A DNA stretch of 64,000 bases from Bacteroidota bacterium (GCA_039821555.1 JBCBNX010000005.1:263447-327446); one strand, 5' to 3'. Counted from the first letter of the stretch, positions 36,739-46,123 are shown. Notes: generated from the sequence alone by a model not told the origin. Numbers and translations: made by a program.

Positions 36739-38907
36739 ATGGAAGCCGACCTCCTCTCCTCGGATCAACCGTATGCCGTCGGAGAATGGCACGTGCAGCC
36801 ACTCTTGAACAGCGCGACGCGACGCAGCCAGGCCGTGTCGGTGGAGCCGCGCGTGATGGCGGTGCTGACCTACCTCGCGCAGCACGCCGGTCAGGTCGTC
36901 ACGCGGAGCGACCTGCTGGACGCCGTCTGGGCCGACGTGGTCGTCAACGAGGACGCCCTCACACGCGCGGTCTCGGAGCTGCGCAAGCTGTTTGGCGATG
37001 ACCCCCGTGCCCCACGCTTCGTCGAGACCGTCCGCGGACGAGGCTATCGACTCATCGCGCCCGTGACCTGGGCGGCGGACACCACCCCAACGCCGGGGGA
37101 GTCGGCTCTGAGCAGTCTGGTCGCAGTCACGACGATGCGCGCCGGATCGGACTCGTCAAACCGACGCGGTTGGCTCGCGGGCCTCGTTGCGGGAGCCGTC
37201 CTGGCGGGCCTCGCCGTGGGCCTCTGGCTCGGCCGTGACCTGCTCGCGCGGGCGCCTACCGACGTGGCCTCCTGGGATACATCCGTGTGGGAGCCTGCCG
37301 TGCCGTTCACGAGCTACCCTGGCCGCGAGATCCAGCCCGTGCTCTCGCCGGAGGGCGCCCGCGTCGCCTTCGCGTGGGACGAGGCTGGCGGTGACAATTT
37401 CGACGTGTACGTGAAGCAGGTTGGCAGCGAGCGACCCCTGCGGCTCACGGAGCATCCGTCCTCGGAGGAACTACCGACGTGGTCCCCCGACGGCTCGACC
37501 CTCGCCTTTGCCCGCGACGGCGAGGCCCGCGGGATCTACACGGTGCCGTCGATGGGCGGCCCGGTGCGCCTCGTCCACGCGACCGCCGCCGAGGTGAAGG
37601 CGCTCGACTGGGCTCCCGACGGGCAGACGCTCGTCTTCACCACGCCTGCGCCGGAGACGCCTGGCTTGCAGCTGCTCGACCTCGCCTCGGGAGCGGTCCG
37701 CACGCTCACCACGCCCGACGACGTGCTGCACCGCGCCACCACCCCGCGCTTCTCGCCCGGCGGCACGCGCATCGCCTTCGTCCGCCGTGGCCCCGGCAGC
37801 GGCCGTCCCGTCTTCCTCATCGATGTCGCCGACGGCACCGTCACGCCCGCCCCCGGGGATGCCACCGCCGTGCGCCACCTCGACTGGATCGACGACGAGA
37901 CGCTCGTGGTCGTGTCCTACCGCTCGGGCGCCAACGGGCTGTGGCGGCTCGACCTCCAGACCGGCGCGATGACGTGGATTGCCACGCGCGGCGAGTGGAG
38001 CTTCTACCCGTCCGTCGCGGCAGAGTCGGGCGCGCTGGTCTACCAAGACCTCTACTTCGAGAAGAACATCTGGCAGGTCCGGCTTGACGCGCCCGGCGGT
38101 CGCCTGCTGAGCACGGAACCGCTGCTCACCTCGACGTGGATGGACTGCGAGGCGCAGTTCTCGCCCGACGGCACGCGCCTTGCGTTTATGTCGTCGCGCT
38201 CGGGCTTTCTGGAAGTATGGCTCAGCGGTGTGGACGGCGATGATCTCGTCCAGGTCACCCAGTTCGAGGGCGCGTTCGTCGGCAACCCGCGGTGGTCGCC
38301 GGATGGCATGCGCCTCGCCTTCAACGCGGCCCCGGAGGGCGACGCGGCGGTCTACGTCGTGGACGTGCGTGGCGGGCCGCCGCAGGCCCTCACGCCGCCT
38401 GGCCGGGGCGGGCGCGTGACGGGCTGGGCACGCGACGGCACCGCGGTCTACGCCGCCACCCGGCGCGGTGGGGACTGGGGGCTGTGGCGCGTCCCCGTGA
38501 AGGGCGGAACGCCGGAGCCGGTGGGCGCGCCGAGCGCGTTCGCGGGCGCGGAGTCGGTCGATGGGCAGGCGCTCTACTTCACCCGCGCGGGCATCCCAGG
38601 TCTCTGGCGCGTGCGGCTGGTCGGCGGACGTGCTTCGGGGACGCCTCAGCGCGTCTTCGTCAACGCTCCCGTCGATGACGCCCTCGATTGGGTAGTCACG
38701 CCCGGCGGGCTCTACAGCCTCGACGAGCGCCCGGAAGGAACGTTCGTGATCTACGCCGACCTCGACGCCGAGGCGGTGACGACCATCGCCGAGGTCACGG
38801 ACATCGCCTCGCCGAGCCTATCGGTGTCACCCGACGGCACCACGCTGCTCTATGGCCGCTACGAGGACACCAGGAGCGACCTCCAGTTCCGCGCGGCGGC
38901 GGACTAG
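36739..38907 (+). CDS. Membrane-anchored winged-helix regulator with periplasmic TolB-type propeller
   Basis: The 722 residues hold three parts. Residues ~15-108 are an OmpR/CadC-type DNA-binding domain (EPRVMAVLTYLAQHAGQVVT, WADVVVNEDALTRAVSELRK, RFVETVRGRGYRLIAPV). One transmembrane helix follows at ~144-164 (GWLAGLVAGAVLAGLAVGLW). The rest is a WD40-like/TolB-type beta-propeller with repeats such as SPEGARVAFAWDE, WSPDGSTLAFARDGE, FSPDGTRLAFMSSRSGF and SPDGTTLLYGRYE. The layout is that of CadC-like one-component sensors: the outside domain senses, the inside domain binds DNA. No phosphorylation site is expected. It converges with the TrxR-like gene. Confidence 0.92.
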   Translation: MEADLLSSDQPYAVGEWHVQPLLNSATRRSQAVSVEPRVMAVLTYLAQHAGQVVTRSDLLDAVWADVVVNEDALTRAVSELRKLFGDDPRAPRFVETVRGRGYRLIAPVTWAADTTPTPGESALSSLVAVTTMRAGSDSSNRRGWLAGLVAGAVLAGLAVGLWLGRDLLARAPTDVASWDTSVWEPAVPFTSYPGREIQPVLSPEGARVAFAWDEAGGDNFDVYVKQVGSERPLRLTEHPSSEELPTWSPDGSTLAFARDGEARGIYTVPSMGGPVRLVHATAAEVKALDWAPDGQTLVFTTPAPETPGLQLLDLASGAVRTLTTPDDVLHRATTPRFSPGGTRIAFVRRGPGSGRPVFLIDVADGTVTPAPGDATAVRHLDWIDDETLVVVSYRSGANGLWRLDLQTGAMTWIATRGEWSFYPSVAAESGALVYQDLYFEKNIWQVRLDAPGGRLLSTEPLLTSTWMDCEAQFSPDGTRLAFMSSRSGFLEVWLSGVDGDDLVQVTQFEGAFVGNPRWSPDGMRLAFNAAPEGDAAVYVVDVRGGPPQALTPPGRGGRVTGWARDGTAVYAATRRGGDWGLWRVPVKGGTPEPVGAPSAFAGAESVDGQALYFTRAGIPGLWRVRLVGGRASGTPQRVFVNAPVDDALDWVVTPGGLYSLDERPEGTFVIYADLDAEAVTTIAEVTDIASPSLSVSPDGTTLLYGRYEDTRSDLQFRAAAD

Positions 38908-38942
38908 ACGCCGTTGTCGGGGCGTGGCCGCGTACGGAGCTG

Positions 38943-40631
38943 CTACAGCGTGGCGAGGAAGCGGTGGATGAAGTGCACCGTGATCGAGCCCTCGCCGACG
39001 GCTGAGGCGACGCGCTTGACCGAGTCGCCGCGCACGTCGCCCGCGACGAAGATGCCGGGCACGTTCGTCTCGAAGAGGAACGGATCGCGTTCGAGCGGCC
39101 AGTCGCGCAGGTGCTCGTCCGTGAGCATCGGGCCGGTCAGCAGGAAGCCCTTCTGGTCACGCGCGACGGCGTCGCCGAGCCACTCGGTGCCGGGCGCGGC
39201 GCCGATGAAGACGAACAGGAAGCTCGTGTCCACGACCTCCGTCTCGCCCGTCGCGTTGTCGATGAGCGTGACGCATTCGAGGTGGCCGCTGCCCTGGCAC
39301 GCCTGGATCTCGGTCTGCAGCCGCACGTCGATGTTGGGCGTCTCGTAGATGCGCGTGACGAGGTACTGGCTCATCTTCGCCTCCAGCGAGTCGCCGCGCA
39401 CGACCATCACGACGCGGCGCGCGTAGTCGGCGAAGAACATCGCGGCCTGCCCGGCCGAGTTGCCCGCGCCGACGATGTAGACGTCCTCGTTCTTGCAGTT
39501 CATCGCCTCGGTCATCGCCGCGCCGTAGTAGACGCCGCTTCCGGCGAGGCTGTCGGCTCCCTCGGCCGGAAGCCGTCGCCAGTCGACGCCCGTCGAGATG
39601 ATAAGCGCGTGGCACGTGATCTCCGAGCCGTCGCCGAGGGTGAGGGTCTTGTAGGGGCCGTCGATGCGCAGCCCCGTCGCCGTCTGCGGGGTGAGGATCT
39701 CGACGCCGAAGCGCCGCGCCTGCGTGGCCCCGCGCCGTGCGAGGTCGGCCCCGGAGAGGCCCTGGGGGAAGCCGAGGTAGTTTTCGATGCGGCTCGACGT
39801 GCCGGCCTGTCCGCCGGGTGCGTGGCTCTCGATGAGGACGGTCCGCAGGCCTTCGGACGCGCCGTAGACCGCGCCTGCGAGCCCTGCCGGTCCCGCACCC
39901 ACGATGGCGAGGTCGTAGAAGTCCTTCGCCGCGTTCGTCTGCAGGCCGACGTGCTCGGCGAGGTCGCTCGGAGCGGGTGCGAGCAGCCTTTCGCCGTCGG
40001 GCAGCACCACGAGCGGCAGCACGTTCGCCGCCGCGCCGTCGCCGCCTGCCTCCTTGCTATAGGCACGGGCTTTCTCCGCGATCTGCTGGGCCTCATCGCT
40101 CGCCTCCACGTCGAGGAACTCGTAGGGGATCTGGTTACGGGCGAGGAAGTCTTTGATCGCGTGCGACTGCGGGGACCAGCGGTCGCCGACCACGCGCAGG
40201 CCGCCAAAGCCGGGGCGGTAGCTCGCCTGCCAGTCGTCGAGGAGATCATCGAGGACCGGGTAGAGGCGCTGGTCGGGCGGGTCCCAGGGCTTGAGGAGGT
40301 AGTAGTCGATCTGCGAGTCGTTGATGGCTGAGATCGCGGCCTCCGTGTCGGCGTAGGCGGTGAGGAGCGCCCGCTTCGCCTTCGGTGCCAGCGCACGCGC
40401 CTGCTGGAGGAAGCCGACGCCGTCCATCTGCGGCATCCGCTGGTCGGAGAGCAGGAGCGCGATGGGGTCGCCCCGCTCGGTGAGCGCCTCGACGGTGTCG
40501 AGGGCGGCCTGGCCCGAGTCGGCGCGGACGATGCGGTAGGTCTCGCCGTAGCGCTTGCGGAGGTCGCGCGCGACGGCGCGGAGCACCTGCGGGTCGTCGT
40601 CGACGGCGAGGATGACGGGCTTGGCAGCCAT
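38943..40631 (-). CDS. Response regulator fused to glutaredoxin-like and thioredoxin-reductase-like domains
   Basis: The 562-residue protein starts with a receiver domain (VILAVDDDPQVLRAV; phospho-site D63 in LSDQRMPQMDG; K114 in YLLKPWD). Residues ~144-228 look like a glutaredoxin fold (LRVVGDRWSPQSHAIKDFL), but where CPxC is expected there is SPQS. From ~237 a thioredoxin-reductase-like flavoprotein follows: LAIVGAGPAGLAGAVYGASE, ESHAPGGQAGTSSRIENYLG, VYIVGAGNSAGQAAMFFADY for NADPH, and VPGIFVAGDVRGDSVKRVAS. The CxxC active site is replaced by GAAM (370-373). FAD and NADPH binding should remain; disulfide reduction by the usual route should not. The histidine kinase gene lies 69 bases upstream. 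Confidence 0.92.
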   Translation of the reverse strand: MAAKPVILAVDDDPQVLRAVARDLRKRYGETYRIVRADSGQAALDTVEALTERGDPIALLLSDQRMPQMDGVGFLQQARALAPKAKRALLTAYADTEAAISAINDSQIDYYLLKPWDPPDQRLYPVLDDLLDDWQASYRPGFGGLRVVGDRWSPQSHAIKDFLARNQIPYEFLDVEASDEAQQIAEKARAYSKEAGGDGAAANVLPLVVLPDGERLLAPAPSDLAEHVGLQTNAAKDFYDLAIVGAGPAGLAGAVYGASEGLRTVLIESHAPGGQAGTSSRIENYLGFPQGLSGADLARRGATQARRFGVEILTPQTATGLRIDGPYKTLTLGDGSEITCHALIISTGVDWRRLPAEGADSLAGSGVYYGAAMTEAMNCKNEDVYIVGAGNSAGQAAMFFADYARRVVMVVRGDSLEAKMSQYLVTRIYETPNIDVRLQTEIQACQGSGHLECVTLIDNATGETEVVDTSFLFVFIGAAPGTEWLGDAVARDQKGFLLTGPMLTDEHLRDWPLERDPFLFETNVPGIFVAGDVRGDSVKRVASAVGEGSITVHFIHRFLATL

Positions 40632-40700
40632 GGGGCGGAGTGTGGGGGTGGACGAGGGTGAGGAGAGGGTCGGCGAGTCCGATGCGTGGACCCCGCAACC

Positions 40701-42269
40701 TTACGCCAGCGCGGCGTCTTCTTGCTGCGCGGCGACTTCCTGCGTGTCGGCCTCGGGCGCCTCGCGGCCGTTGACGGGCAAGCGGACCCGGAAGTGCGTA
40801 GTGCCCGGCTCGGACGCCACGTAGATCACGCCGCCGTGGCGGTTGCGCACGATCCGCAGCGCGATGTCGAGGCCGAGGCCGGTGCCTTCGCCGGGGCCCT
40901 TGGTGGTGAAGAACGGTTCGAAGATGCGCTCCTGCACGTCGGGCGGGATGCCCGGGCCGTTGTCGTAGAGGTCGACCTGCACCATGCCGCCGCCGCTGCC
41001 GTCGCAGGGGTCGTAGCACGTGACGAGCCGGATCTCGCCGCCCTCGTCGGGCACGGCTGCGATGGCGTTGTCGAGGAGGTTCGTCCACACCTGGTTGAGT
41101 TCGCTGCCGTAGGCGAGGAGGTCGGGCACGTCGTCGCCGAACTCCTTCGTGAGGCGGATGCCCTTCTTCTTGAACTTGTGCTTGAGGATGATGACCGTGT
41201 CGATGATGCCACGCCTGAGGTTGACGCGCTGCTGCTGGCTGTCCTGGTCCATGTAGGTGTAGGACTTCATCGCGCCGACGAGCTCGGAGATGCGCGTGGT
41301 GCTCTCGGCCAGTTCCAGGCAGAGCGCGCGCATGGCGGTGTCTTGCACGATCCAGTTGATTGTGTCCACGCGGAACTCGGGCGCCATGCTCTCTAGGAAG
41401 CCCGACAGGAACTCGGCGGTGAATCCGGCAGCCGTGAGCGTGGAGGCGGCCTCCCACGGCTGCGCGACCTGCCCGAGGCCACGGTCGGCGAGGTCGTCGA
41501 ACCAGTCGGTGAACGCGTCCTCGCGGTCGCCTTCGTCGAGCGGATCGAGGTCGGGGTCTGGGGCGAGGATGACGTCGTAGACCGGCTGGAAGGGGTCGCC
41601 CTCCGCTTCGAGGGCGGGACTGGCTCCGTCGCCCGCGCTCACCGCGGGCCCCGTCATCGAGGCCCCTGTCATCGGGGGCAGCCCATCGGGGAAGATGAGC
41701 TTGCGCAGCAGCGTCGAGGCGCGCTCGTCGAACGTCTGGAGCGTCTCGCAGAGCGTCTCGGCTGCGCGCTTGGCAGCGGAGGCGGGGTTGTTGAGTTCGT
41801 GCGCCAGCCCGGCCGCCATCGTGCCGAGCGAGACGAGCTTCTCCTGCTGGAGCTTGACCCGCGCCTCCGTCCGGCTGCGGTCGATCATGAGGTGGGCCAG
41901 CCGGGCATCGAACTCCTGCAGCTCGCGGACGAGGTCAGGGAAGTGCCGCTTGTGGAGGCGGGCCACCCACACGGGCGTCGTCGCGCGCGACTGCGCCGGG
42001 AAGGTCTCCATGCGCGAGCGCGGGAGCACGCCGGCCACTTGGCCCTGCTCGAAGCTGTAGGCCGCTACCTCGCGCTCGCCGTCGCGGACGAGGGCGCGCA
42101 CGTGACCGTCGAGCATGAGGTACATCCACTCCGCCGGGACGCCCGCGTCGCTGAGCAACTCGCCCGGCTGCAGTCTGACTTCCTCGGCCCGCTCGGCGAT
42201 CCAGGCAAGGTCGGCGTCGGGGAGGTCGGCAAGGAGGTCGACGGCGCGGAGGTCGGCAGGCGTGAGCAT
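40701..42269 (-). CDS. Histidine kinase with cyclic-nucleotide-binding-like domain
   Basis: ATG 42269 gives 522 residues. Residues ~5-125 are a cNMP-binding-like beta-roll (LLADLPDADLAWIAERAEEV, WMYLMLDGHVRALVRDGERE). The H-box follows with H157 (LGTMAAGLAHELNNPASAAK). A long insert precedes the HATPase domain: SELNQVWTNLLDNAIAAVPD (N box), LYDNGPGIPPDVQERIFEPF (G1), TTKGPGEGTGLGLDIALRIV (F and G2). No transmembrane helix is seen, so it is cytosolic. The next gene on the strand carries a receiver domain fused to a flavoprotein; the two form a likely kinase/receiver pair. Confidence 0.92.
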   Translation of the reverse strand: MLTPADLRAVDLLADLPDADLAWIAERAEEVRLQPGELLSDAGVPAEWMYLMLDGHVRALVRDGEREVAAYSFEQGQVAGVLPRSRMETFPAQSRATTPVWVARLHKRHFPDLVRELQEFDARLAHLMIDRSRTEARVKLQQEKLVSLGTMAAGLAHELNNPASAAKRAAETLCETLQTFDERASTLLRKLIFPDGLPPMTGASMTGPAVSAGDGASPALEAEGDPFQPVYDVILAPDPDLDPLDEGDREDAFTDWFDDLADRGLGQVAQPWEAASTLTAAGFTAEFLSGFLESMAPEFRVDTINWIVQDTAMRALCLELAESTTRISELVGAMKSYTYMDQDSQQQRVNLRRGIIDTVIILKHKFKKKGIRLTKEFGDDVPDLLAYGSELNQVWTNLLDNAIAAVPDEGGEIRLVTCYDPCDGSGGGMVQVDLYDNGPGIPPDVQERIFEPFFTTKGPGEGTGLGLDIALRIVRNRHGGVIYVASEPGTTHFRVRLPVNGREAPEADTQEVAAQQEDAALA

Positions 42270-42423
42270 AGCGGCACAGGAGCAGGAACGACAGCGGAGG
42301 ACGAACGGGCCTCGCTGCAACGCGCCAAGAAACAGCGCGGTCCCGCCGGGGAGCCTACCCCTTCGGATAGGCCCACCGCCCTATGCACCCTTGACTACGC
42401 CCCCGGCCAGCAGGCTCCTAGAT

Positions 42424-43008
42424 TCATCTTGGAAAGCCGGGCTCGGCCATGACGCGCTGTGCTTGCGCGAGGTGGCGCGCCTGGTGCGCCGCCATCGCCT
42501 CGAACCACGCGCCGACCGGCATCTTGAAGATGCGCGCGGCCGGCGAGGCCATCTTGCCCTTGCTCAGGTCGAGCCCCTCGGCGGCGTCGAACAGGGCCAC
42601 GAACTGGTCCTGCAGGTCGGCGAACTCGCCCACGAGCGCCTGCGGGTCGAACCCCGAGGCGGTCGGCCCGCCTTCGGAGCGCGGCTCGAAGACGCCCGGC
42701 GCCTTGAGCTTCATCGACGAGTCCGGGCCGAACGAGCGTACGGTGAAGCGGGCAAACCAGCCGTAGGTGAACGGCGGCTGCCCCGGCGGCAGGTCGCCCT
42801 GCGCCAGCCGCGCCTTGAGCGCCGGGACGTAGATGCCCGTCGTCCGGTTGAGGTGCTGGATGCACTCGGCCACCGACCACCGCTTCGGCGACGGCTTCCA
42901 GTTGAGTTGCTCGGCGCTGAACGTGTCGCGCCAGCCCTCGGCGATGGCCTTGTGGTCGAGGAACGTAGCCGGGACGGCAGCAGTGGGGATCGTGGAGAGC
43001 GTAGCCAT
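42424..43008 (-). CDS. DinB-family metalloenzyme-like protein
   Basis: The 194-residue protein has the four-helix DinB layout with metal-ligand-type His residues: WSVAECIQHLNRTTGIYVPA and a C-terminal FEAMAAHQARHLAQAQRVM. Family members bind a divalent metal and some act as thiol-dependent transferases; the substrate cannot be told. ATG 43008 is chosen over GTG 43014 by codon quality. It lies 154 bases upstream of the histidine kinase start on the same strand. Confidence 0.85.
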   Translation of the reverse strand: MATLSTIPTAAVPATFLDHKAIAEGWRDTFSAEQLNWKPSPKRWSVAECIQHLNRTTGIYVPALKARLAQGDLPPGQPPFTYGWFARFTVRSFGPDSSMKLKAPGVFEPRSEGGPTASGFDPQALVGEFADLQDQFVALFDAAEGLDLSKGKMASPAARIFKMPVGAWFEAMAAHQARHLAQAQRVMAEPGFPR

Positions 43009-43044
43009 GAGCACAACAGACGATGATGAGTGGGGCAGAGAGCG

Positions 43045-43671
43045 CTACGGCGTCGTCGCGCGCACGTTGCGCCGCAGCCGTACGAACACCAGCACGTGCG
43101 CAACGATCACGAGCGGGACGACGAACAGCGGCAGCAACGCAAGCGGCAGCTGCGTGAACGGGACGACAAGATCGGGCTGGGACACGGCATACCGTGCACC
43201 GTTGCCCAGCACCGCGAGGATGTCGACCAGCCCGAGCCCATTCCACACGAGCAGGGCTGCGTGCTGCCACGGCTTTCGTACTGGCAGCACGACCGCGAGC
43301 ATCAGCAGCGCACCGACGCCTACCGCGACATCGCCGATACCTGCGGGCAGGGCGAAGTCAGCGGGCAGGACGCCCTGTGCGTGGAGCCGCAGGAAGTTGC
43401 CGCCCGCCACGATGCGGAGCACGTGCCACCCGACGAGCACGCCGAGCGGGATCGCCGCAAGCCGGTCGCGGAAGCCAGGCAGCGCGGCCCGGGCGAGCAG
43501 CACGAGGCCCGCGAGCAGGATCGCCAGCGCAGGCGCGGGCACGGGCACGCTAGCCACCGCTCCCGAGAGCACAGCGCCGAGCACGACGAGAAACCAGAGG
43601 ACAACGACGACGAGTAGCGGGCGGGCCGACACGGTCGACACCGAGATGGTTGGTGTGGAGACAGCAGCCAT
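43045..43671 (-). CDS. Multi-pass membrane protein, hypothetical
   Basis: The 208-residue product has six to seven hydrophobic segments (LLVVVVLWFLVVLGAVLSGA, ALAILLAGLVLLARA, IGDVAVGVGALLMLAVVL, LALLPLFVVPLVIVAHVLVF) with short loops and a basic C-terminus. No enzymatic motif is seen. It lies between the AraC-type regulator and dinB-like genes, all on the minus strand, and may be a target of that regulator. Confidence 0.8.
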   Translation of the reverse strand: MAAVSTPTISVSTVSARPLLVVVVLWFLVVLGAVLSGAVASVPVPAPALAILLAGLVLLARAALPGFRDRLAAIPLGVLVGWHVLRIVAGGNFLRLHAQGVLPADFALPAGIGDVAVGVGALLMLAVVLPVRKPWQHAALLVWNGLGLVDILAVLGNGARYAVSQPDLVVPFTQLPLALLPLFVVPLVIVAHVLVFVRLRRNVRATTP

Positions 43672-43759
43672 GATGAGGGGGGGGTAGGCGAACAATACGG
43701 TGCCCTAAGCAACACACCTTAGCCCAATGGTCGGTTACCCGAAATTGCTGAACTGCCTG

Positions 43760-44644
43760 CTACGCGGCGGCTCGGTAGCCCGACGGCGACACGCCGACGA
43801 CGCGGCGGAAGGCCCGCGTGAATGCGCTCGGCTCGTCGAACCCCACAGCCAGGCCGACCTCGGCGACAGCCAGCCGCGACCCGGCCAAGAGCCGCTGCGC
43901 GCGCGCGATGCGGAGCCGCGTGTGGTAGCGGTGCGGCGTCGTGCCGAACGTCTGCCGGAAGGCGCGGAGGTAGTGGTACTTCGAGAGGCAGGCGGCTGCC
44001 GCGAGGCCGTCCAGCGGCAGGGCCGCCTCGGGCGTCGCGTGCATCAGGTCCACCGATCGAACGAGGCGCTGGTAGACCTCGGCGCGCGTCACCGCGCGGG
44101 CGGCAGGCACCCGCGCCGCCTCGTGGAGCGCCCCGCGGTGCACCGACAGCAGGTGTACGAGCACGTCGGCCACGGCCTCGTCCAGCGCCGCCGGCGTCGC
44201 GCGGGCCGCCTCGAACGCACGGGCCAGCAGCCGGTCGAGCGTGGTCGTTCGCGTATAGAGGCGCGGCACGACCGTCAGCGGCCGTCCCTCGGCGTCGGGT
44301 GCGTCGAGCAGGTGGTCGTCCGGGGTGACGAGGGCGCGGTAGATCGCGCTAGCCGTCGCGCCGCGCACGTGCAGGTTCTGCGTCTCCGCGGCCCCTTCGA
44401 TCTCCAGCGTGTACGGCGCACCTGCGTTGGTGAGCGCGTAGGTGCCCGGCGGGATACGCGTCGCCATGCCCTCGGAGCGGATGACGCTCGCGCCCGCGAC
44501 GTTGGCGAAGAGCGACAGCGGCCCCAGCACGTCGGGGCGGTAGGCCTCGTGCGCCTTCACCTGCAGCAGCACCGTCGGCCACGCCCGCGGCGTCGCGATG
44601 CGCGACTTGAGGCAGGCGAGGTCGGGAAACGAGGTCAGCAGCAC
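43760..44644 (-). CDS. AraC-family transcriptional regulator
   Basis: The 294-residue protein has a cupin-type N-terminal ligand part (GPLSLFANVAGASVIRSEGM, PPGTYALTNAGAPYTLEIEG) and two C-terminal helix-turn-helix motifs (LDGLAAAACLSKYHYLRAFR and LAVAEVGLAVGFDEPSAFTR, then FRRVVGVSPSGYR). It is a one-component activator or repressor. The start is GTG 44644; the next in-frame Met is too far inside. Seven bases upstream begins a six-copy heptamer array that would lie in its 5' leader or promoter. Confidence 0.92.
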   Translation of the reverse strand: MLLTSFPDLACLKSRIATPRAWPTVLLQVKAHEAYRPDVLGPLSLFANVAGASVIRSEGMATRIPPGTYALTNAGAPYTLEIEGAAETQNLHVRGATASAIYRALVTPDDHLLDAPDAEGRPLTVVPRLYTRTTTLDRLLARAFEAARATPAALDEAVADVLVHLLSVHRGALHEAARVPAARAVTRAEVYQRLVRSVDLMHATPEAALPLDGLAAAACLSKYHYLRAFRQTFGTTPHRYHTRLRIARAQRLLAGSRLAVAEVGLAVGFDEPSAFTRAFRRVVGVSPSGYRAAA

Positions 44645-44651
44645 GGGAGCC

Positions 44652-44693
44652 GTCGCAGGTCGCAGGTCGCAGGTCGCAGGTCGCAGGTCGCAG
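44652..44693 (+). repeat. Heptamer tandem array GTCGCAG (6 copies)
   Basis: GTCGCAG is repeated six times exactly. In the phase CAGGTCG it is one or two bases from the AAGGTCG and AAGGCAG arrays elsewhere in the window. It lies directly upstream of the AraC-type start. Confidence 0.95.
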
Positions 44694-44752
44694 AAGGTGC
44701 GGCTTACGGACGAGCGTAGTCAAGCCCGATGACCACCCCGCCGATTGCCGTC

Positions 44753-46123
44753 TCAGCCAACCTTCCGCAGCCGCGCACCGAATGCGCCGTCGGTGCCGTG
44801 CACGTGCGGCAGCGCGGCGTAGAAGCCGTCCTCAGTCCGCATCGCAGCGGGGACGTACGGGGCCGCGTCTTCGAGCGCGAAGTCGGGGCGGTCGGCGAGG
44901 AAGCGGCGGATGCGCTCGGCGTTTTCCTCCGGCTCGATGGAGCACGTCGCGTAGACGAGCACGCCGCCGGGTTTCACGAGCGCGGCGGCCGCGTCGAGCA
45001 GGTCGTCTTGGAGCGCGACGAGTGTGTCGAGGTCGTCCAGCGTGCGCCGCCAGCGGAGGTCGGCGCGCTTGGCCAGGACGCCCGTCCCCGAGCACGGCGC
45101 GTCGAGGAGCGCGCGGTCTGCCAGTTCGACGTCCGGCTGCGCGGCCAGCGTTTGCGCCTCGATGGCTTGGGTGTCGACGCTCGTCAGCCCGTGCGCGGTG
45201 GCGGCGCGCTCGATCAGCCCAGTGCGCGCCGCGTGCGGGTCGCTGGCGAGGACGCGGCCGTCGTCGTCCATGCGGAGGGCCGCATAGAGCGCCTTGCCAC
45301 CCGGCGCCGCGGCGATGTCGCGGATCGTCTCGCCAGGCTGTGGATCGAGGAGGCGCACGACCAGCCCGGCGGCCTCGTCCTGCACGGCCCACGTCCCATC
45401 GGCCAGCCACCCCTTGCGCACAACGGGTTGCAGCCGCTCCGCGCGCACGAAATCGTCGAGGTAGGGCGACGGCTCCCAGTCGAAACCCTGCCCCTCGCCC
45501 AAGTCGGCGCCGAGTTGCGTCAGCATCGCGTGGCCTTCGGCGACGGTGTGGCGCTGCGTGTTGAGGCGGAGGCTGTAGGTCGGCGGCGCGTTGTCGGCGA
45601 GCAGCAGCGCCTCAGTGTCGCCGGTGCCGAAGCGGGCGAGCCAGCGGCGGACGAGCCACGTCGGGTGCGAGTGCCGCACGGCGAGGTCGCGCGCCGCCTT
45701 GCCGGTGTCGGGCTGCGGGAGGGCGCCCCGGCGGCGGTCGGCGGTGCGCAGGATCGCGTTGACGAGCTTCGATGCGCCGGGGTTGACAGCCGCTCGTGCG
45801 AGGGCGACGGCCTCGTTGACCGCGGCGTGCGGCGGCGTCTCCTCGACGAGCAGGTCGAAGAGCCCGAGGCGGAGCACGTCGCGAAGGTCGGGTTCGAGCG
45901 TGGCCGGGTTGCCGTGGTAGAGGTGCGCGAGGAGGAAGTCGAGCCAGCGCCGGTGGCGCGTCACGCCCGCCGCGTAGCCCACGGCCTGCCCCGAGGCGCG
46001 CGCGTCGGCTGCGTCGTCGTTGTCCAGGGCGGAGCCATTCGGGTCGAGACGGTCGGCGTAGGCCCCGTCGCGGATGCGGGCGAGGAGGCGAAGGGCGTCG
46101 CGGCGGGCAGGATCGACGGGCAC
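44753..46123 (-). CDS. rsmB: 16S rRNA cytosine-5 methyltransferase, RsmB type
   Basis: RsmB methylates C967 of 16S rRNA with SAM. The N-terminal NusB-like domain is visible (ARRDALRLLARIRDGAYADR, LLVEETPPHAAVNEAVALAR), followed by GASKLVNAILR. The methyltransferase has the SAM site (ETIRDIAAAPGGKALYAALR), LLDAPCSGTGVLAKRADLRW with a PC motif, and the catalytic TCSIEPEENAERI. Where PGGKTT is usual there is PGGKAL, a mild change. GTG 46123 gives 456 residues, the normal length; the frame is open to 46237 without similarity. Confidence 0.92.
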   Translation of the reverse strand: MPVDPARRDALRLLARIRDGAYADRLDPNGSALDNDDAADARASGQAVGYAAGVTRHRRWLDFLLAHLYHGNPATLEPDLRDVLRLGLFDLLVEETPPHAAVNEAVALARAAVNPGASKLVNAILRTADRRRGALPQPDTGKAARDLAVRHSHPTWLVRRWLARFGTGDTEALLLADNAPPTYSLRLNTQRHTVAEGHAMLTQLGADLGEGQGFDWEPSPYLDDFVRAERLQPVVRKGWLADGTWAVQDEAAGLVVRLLDPQPGETIRDIAAAPGGKALYAALRMDDDGRVLASDPHAARTGLIERAATAHGLTSVDTQAIEAQTLAAQPDVELADRALLDAPCSGTGVLAKRADLRWRRTLDDLDTLVALQDDLLDAAAALVKPGGVLVYATCSIEPEENAERIRRFLADRPDFALEDAAPYVPAAMRTEDGFYAALPHVHGTDGAFGARLRKVG

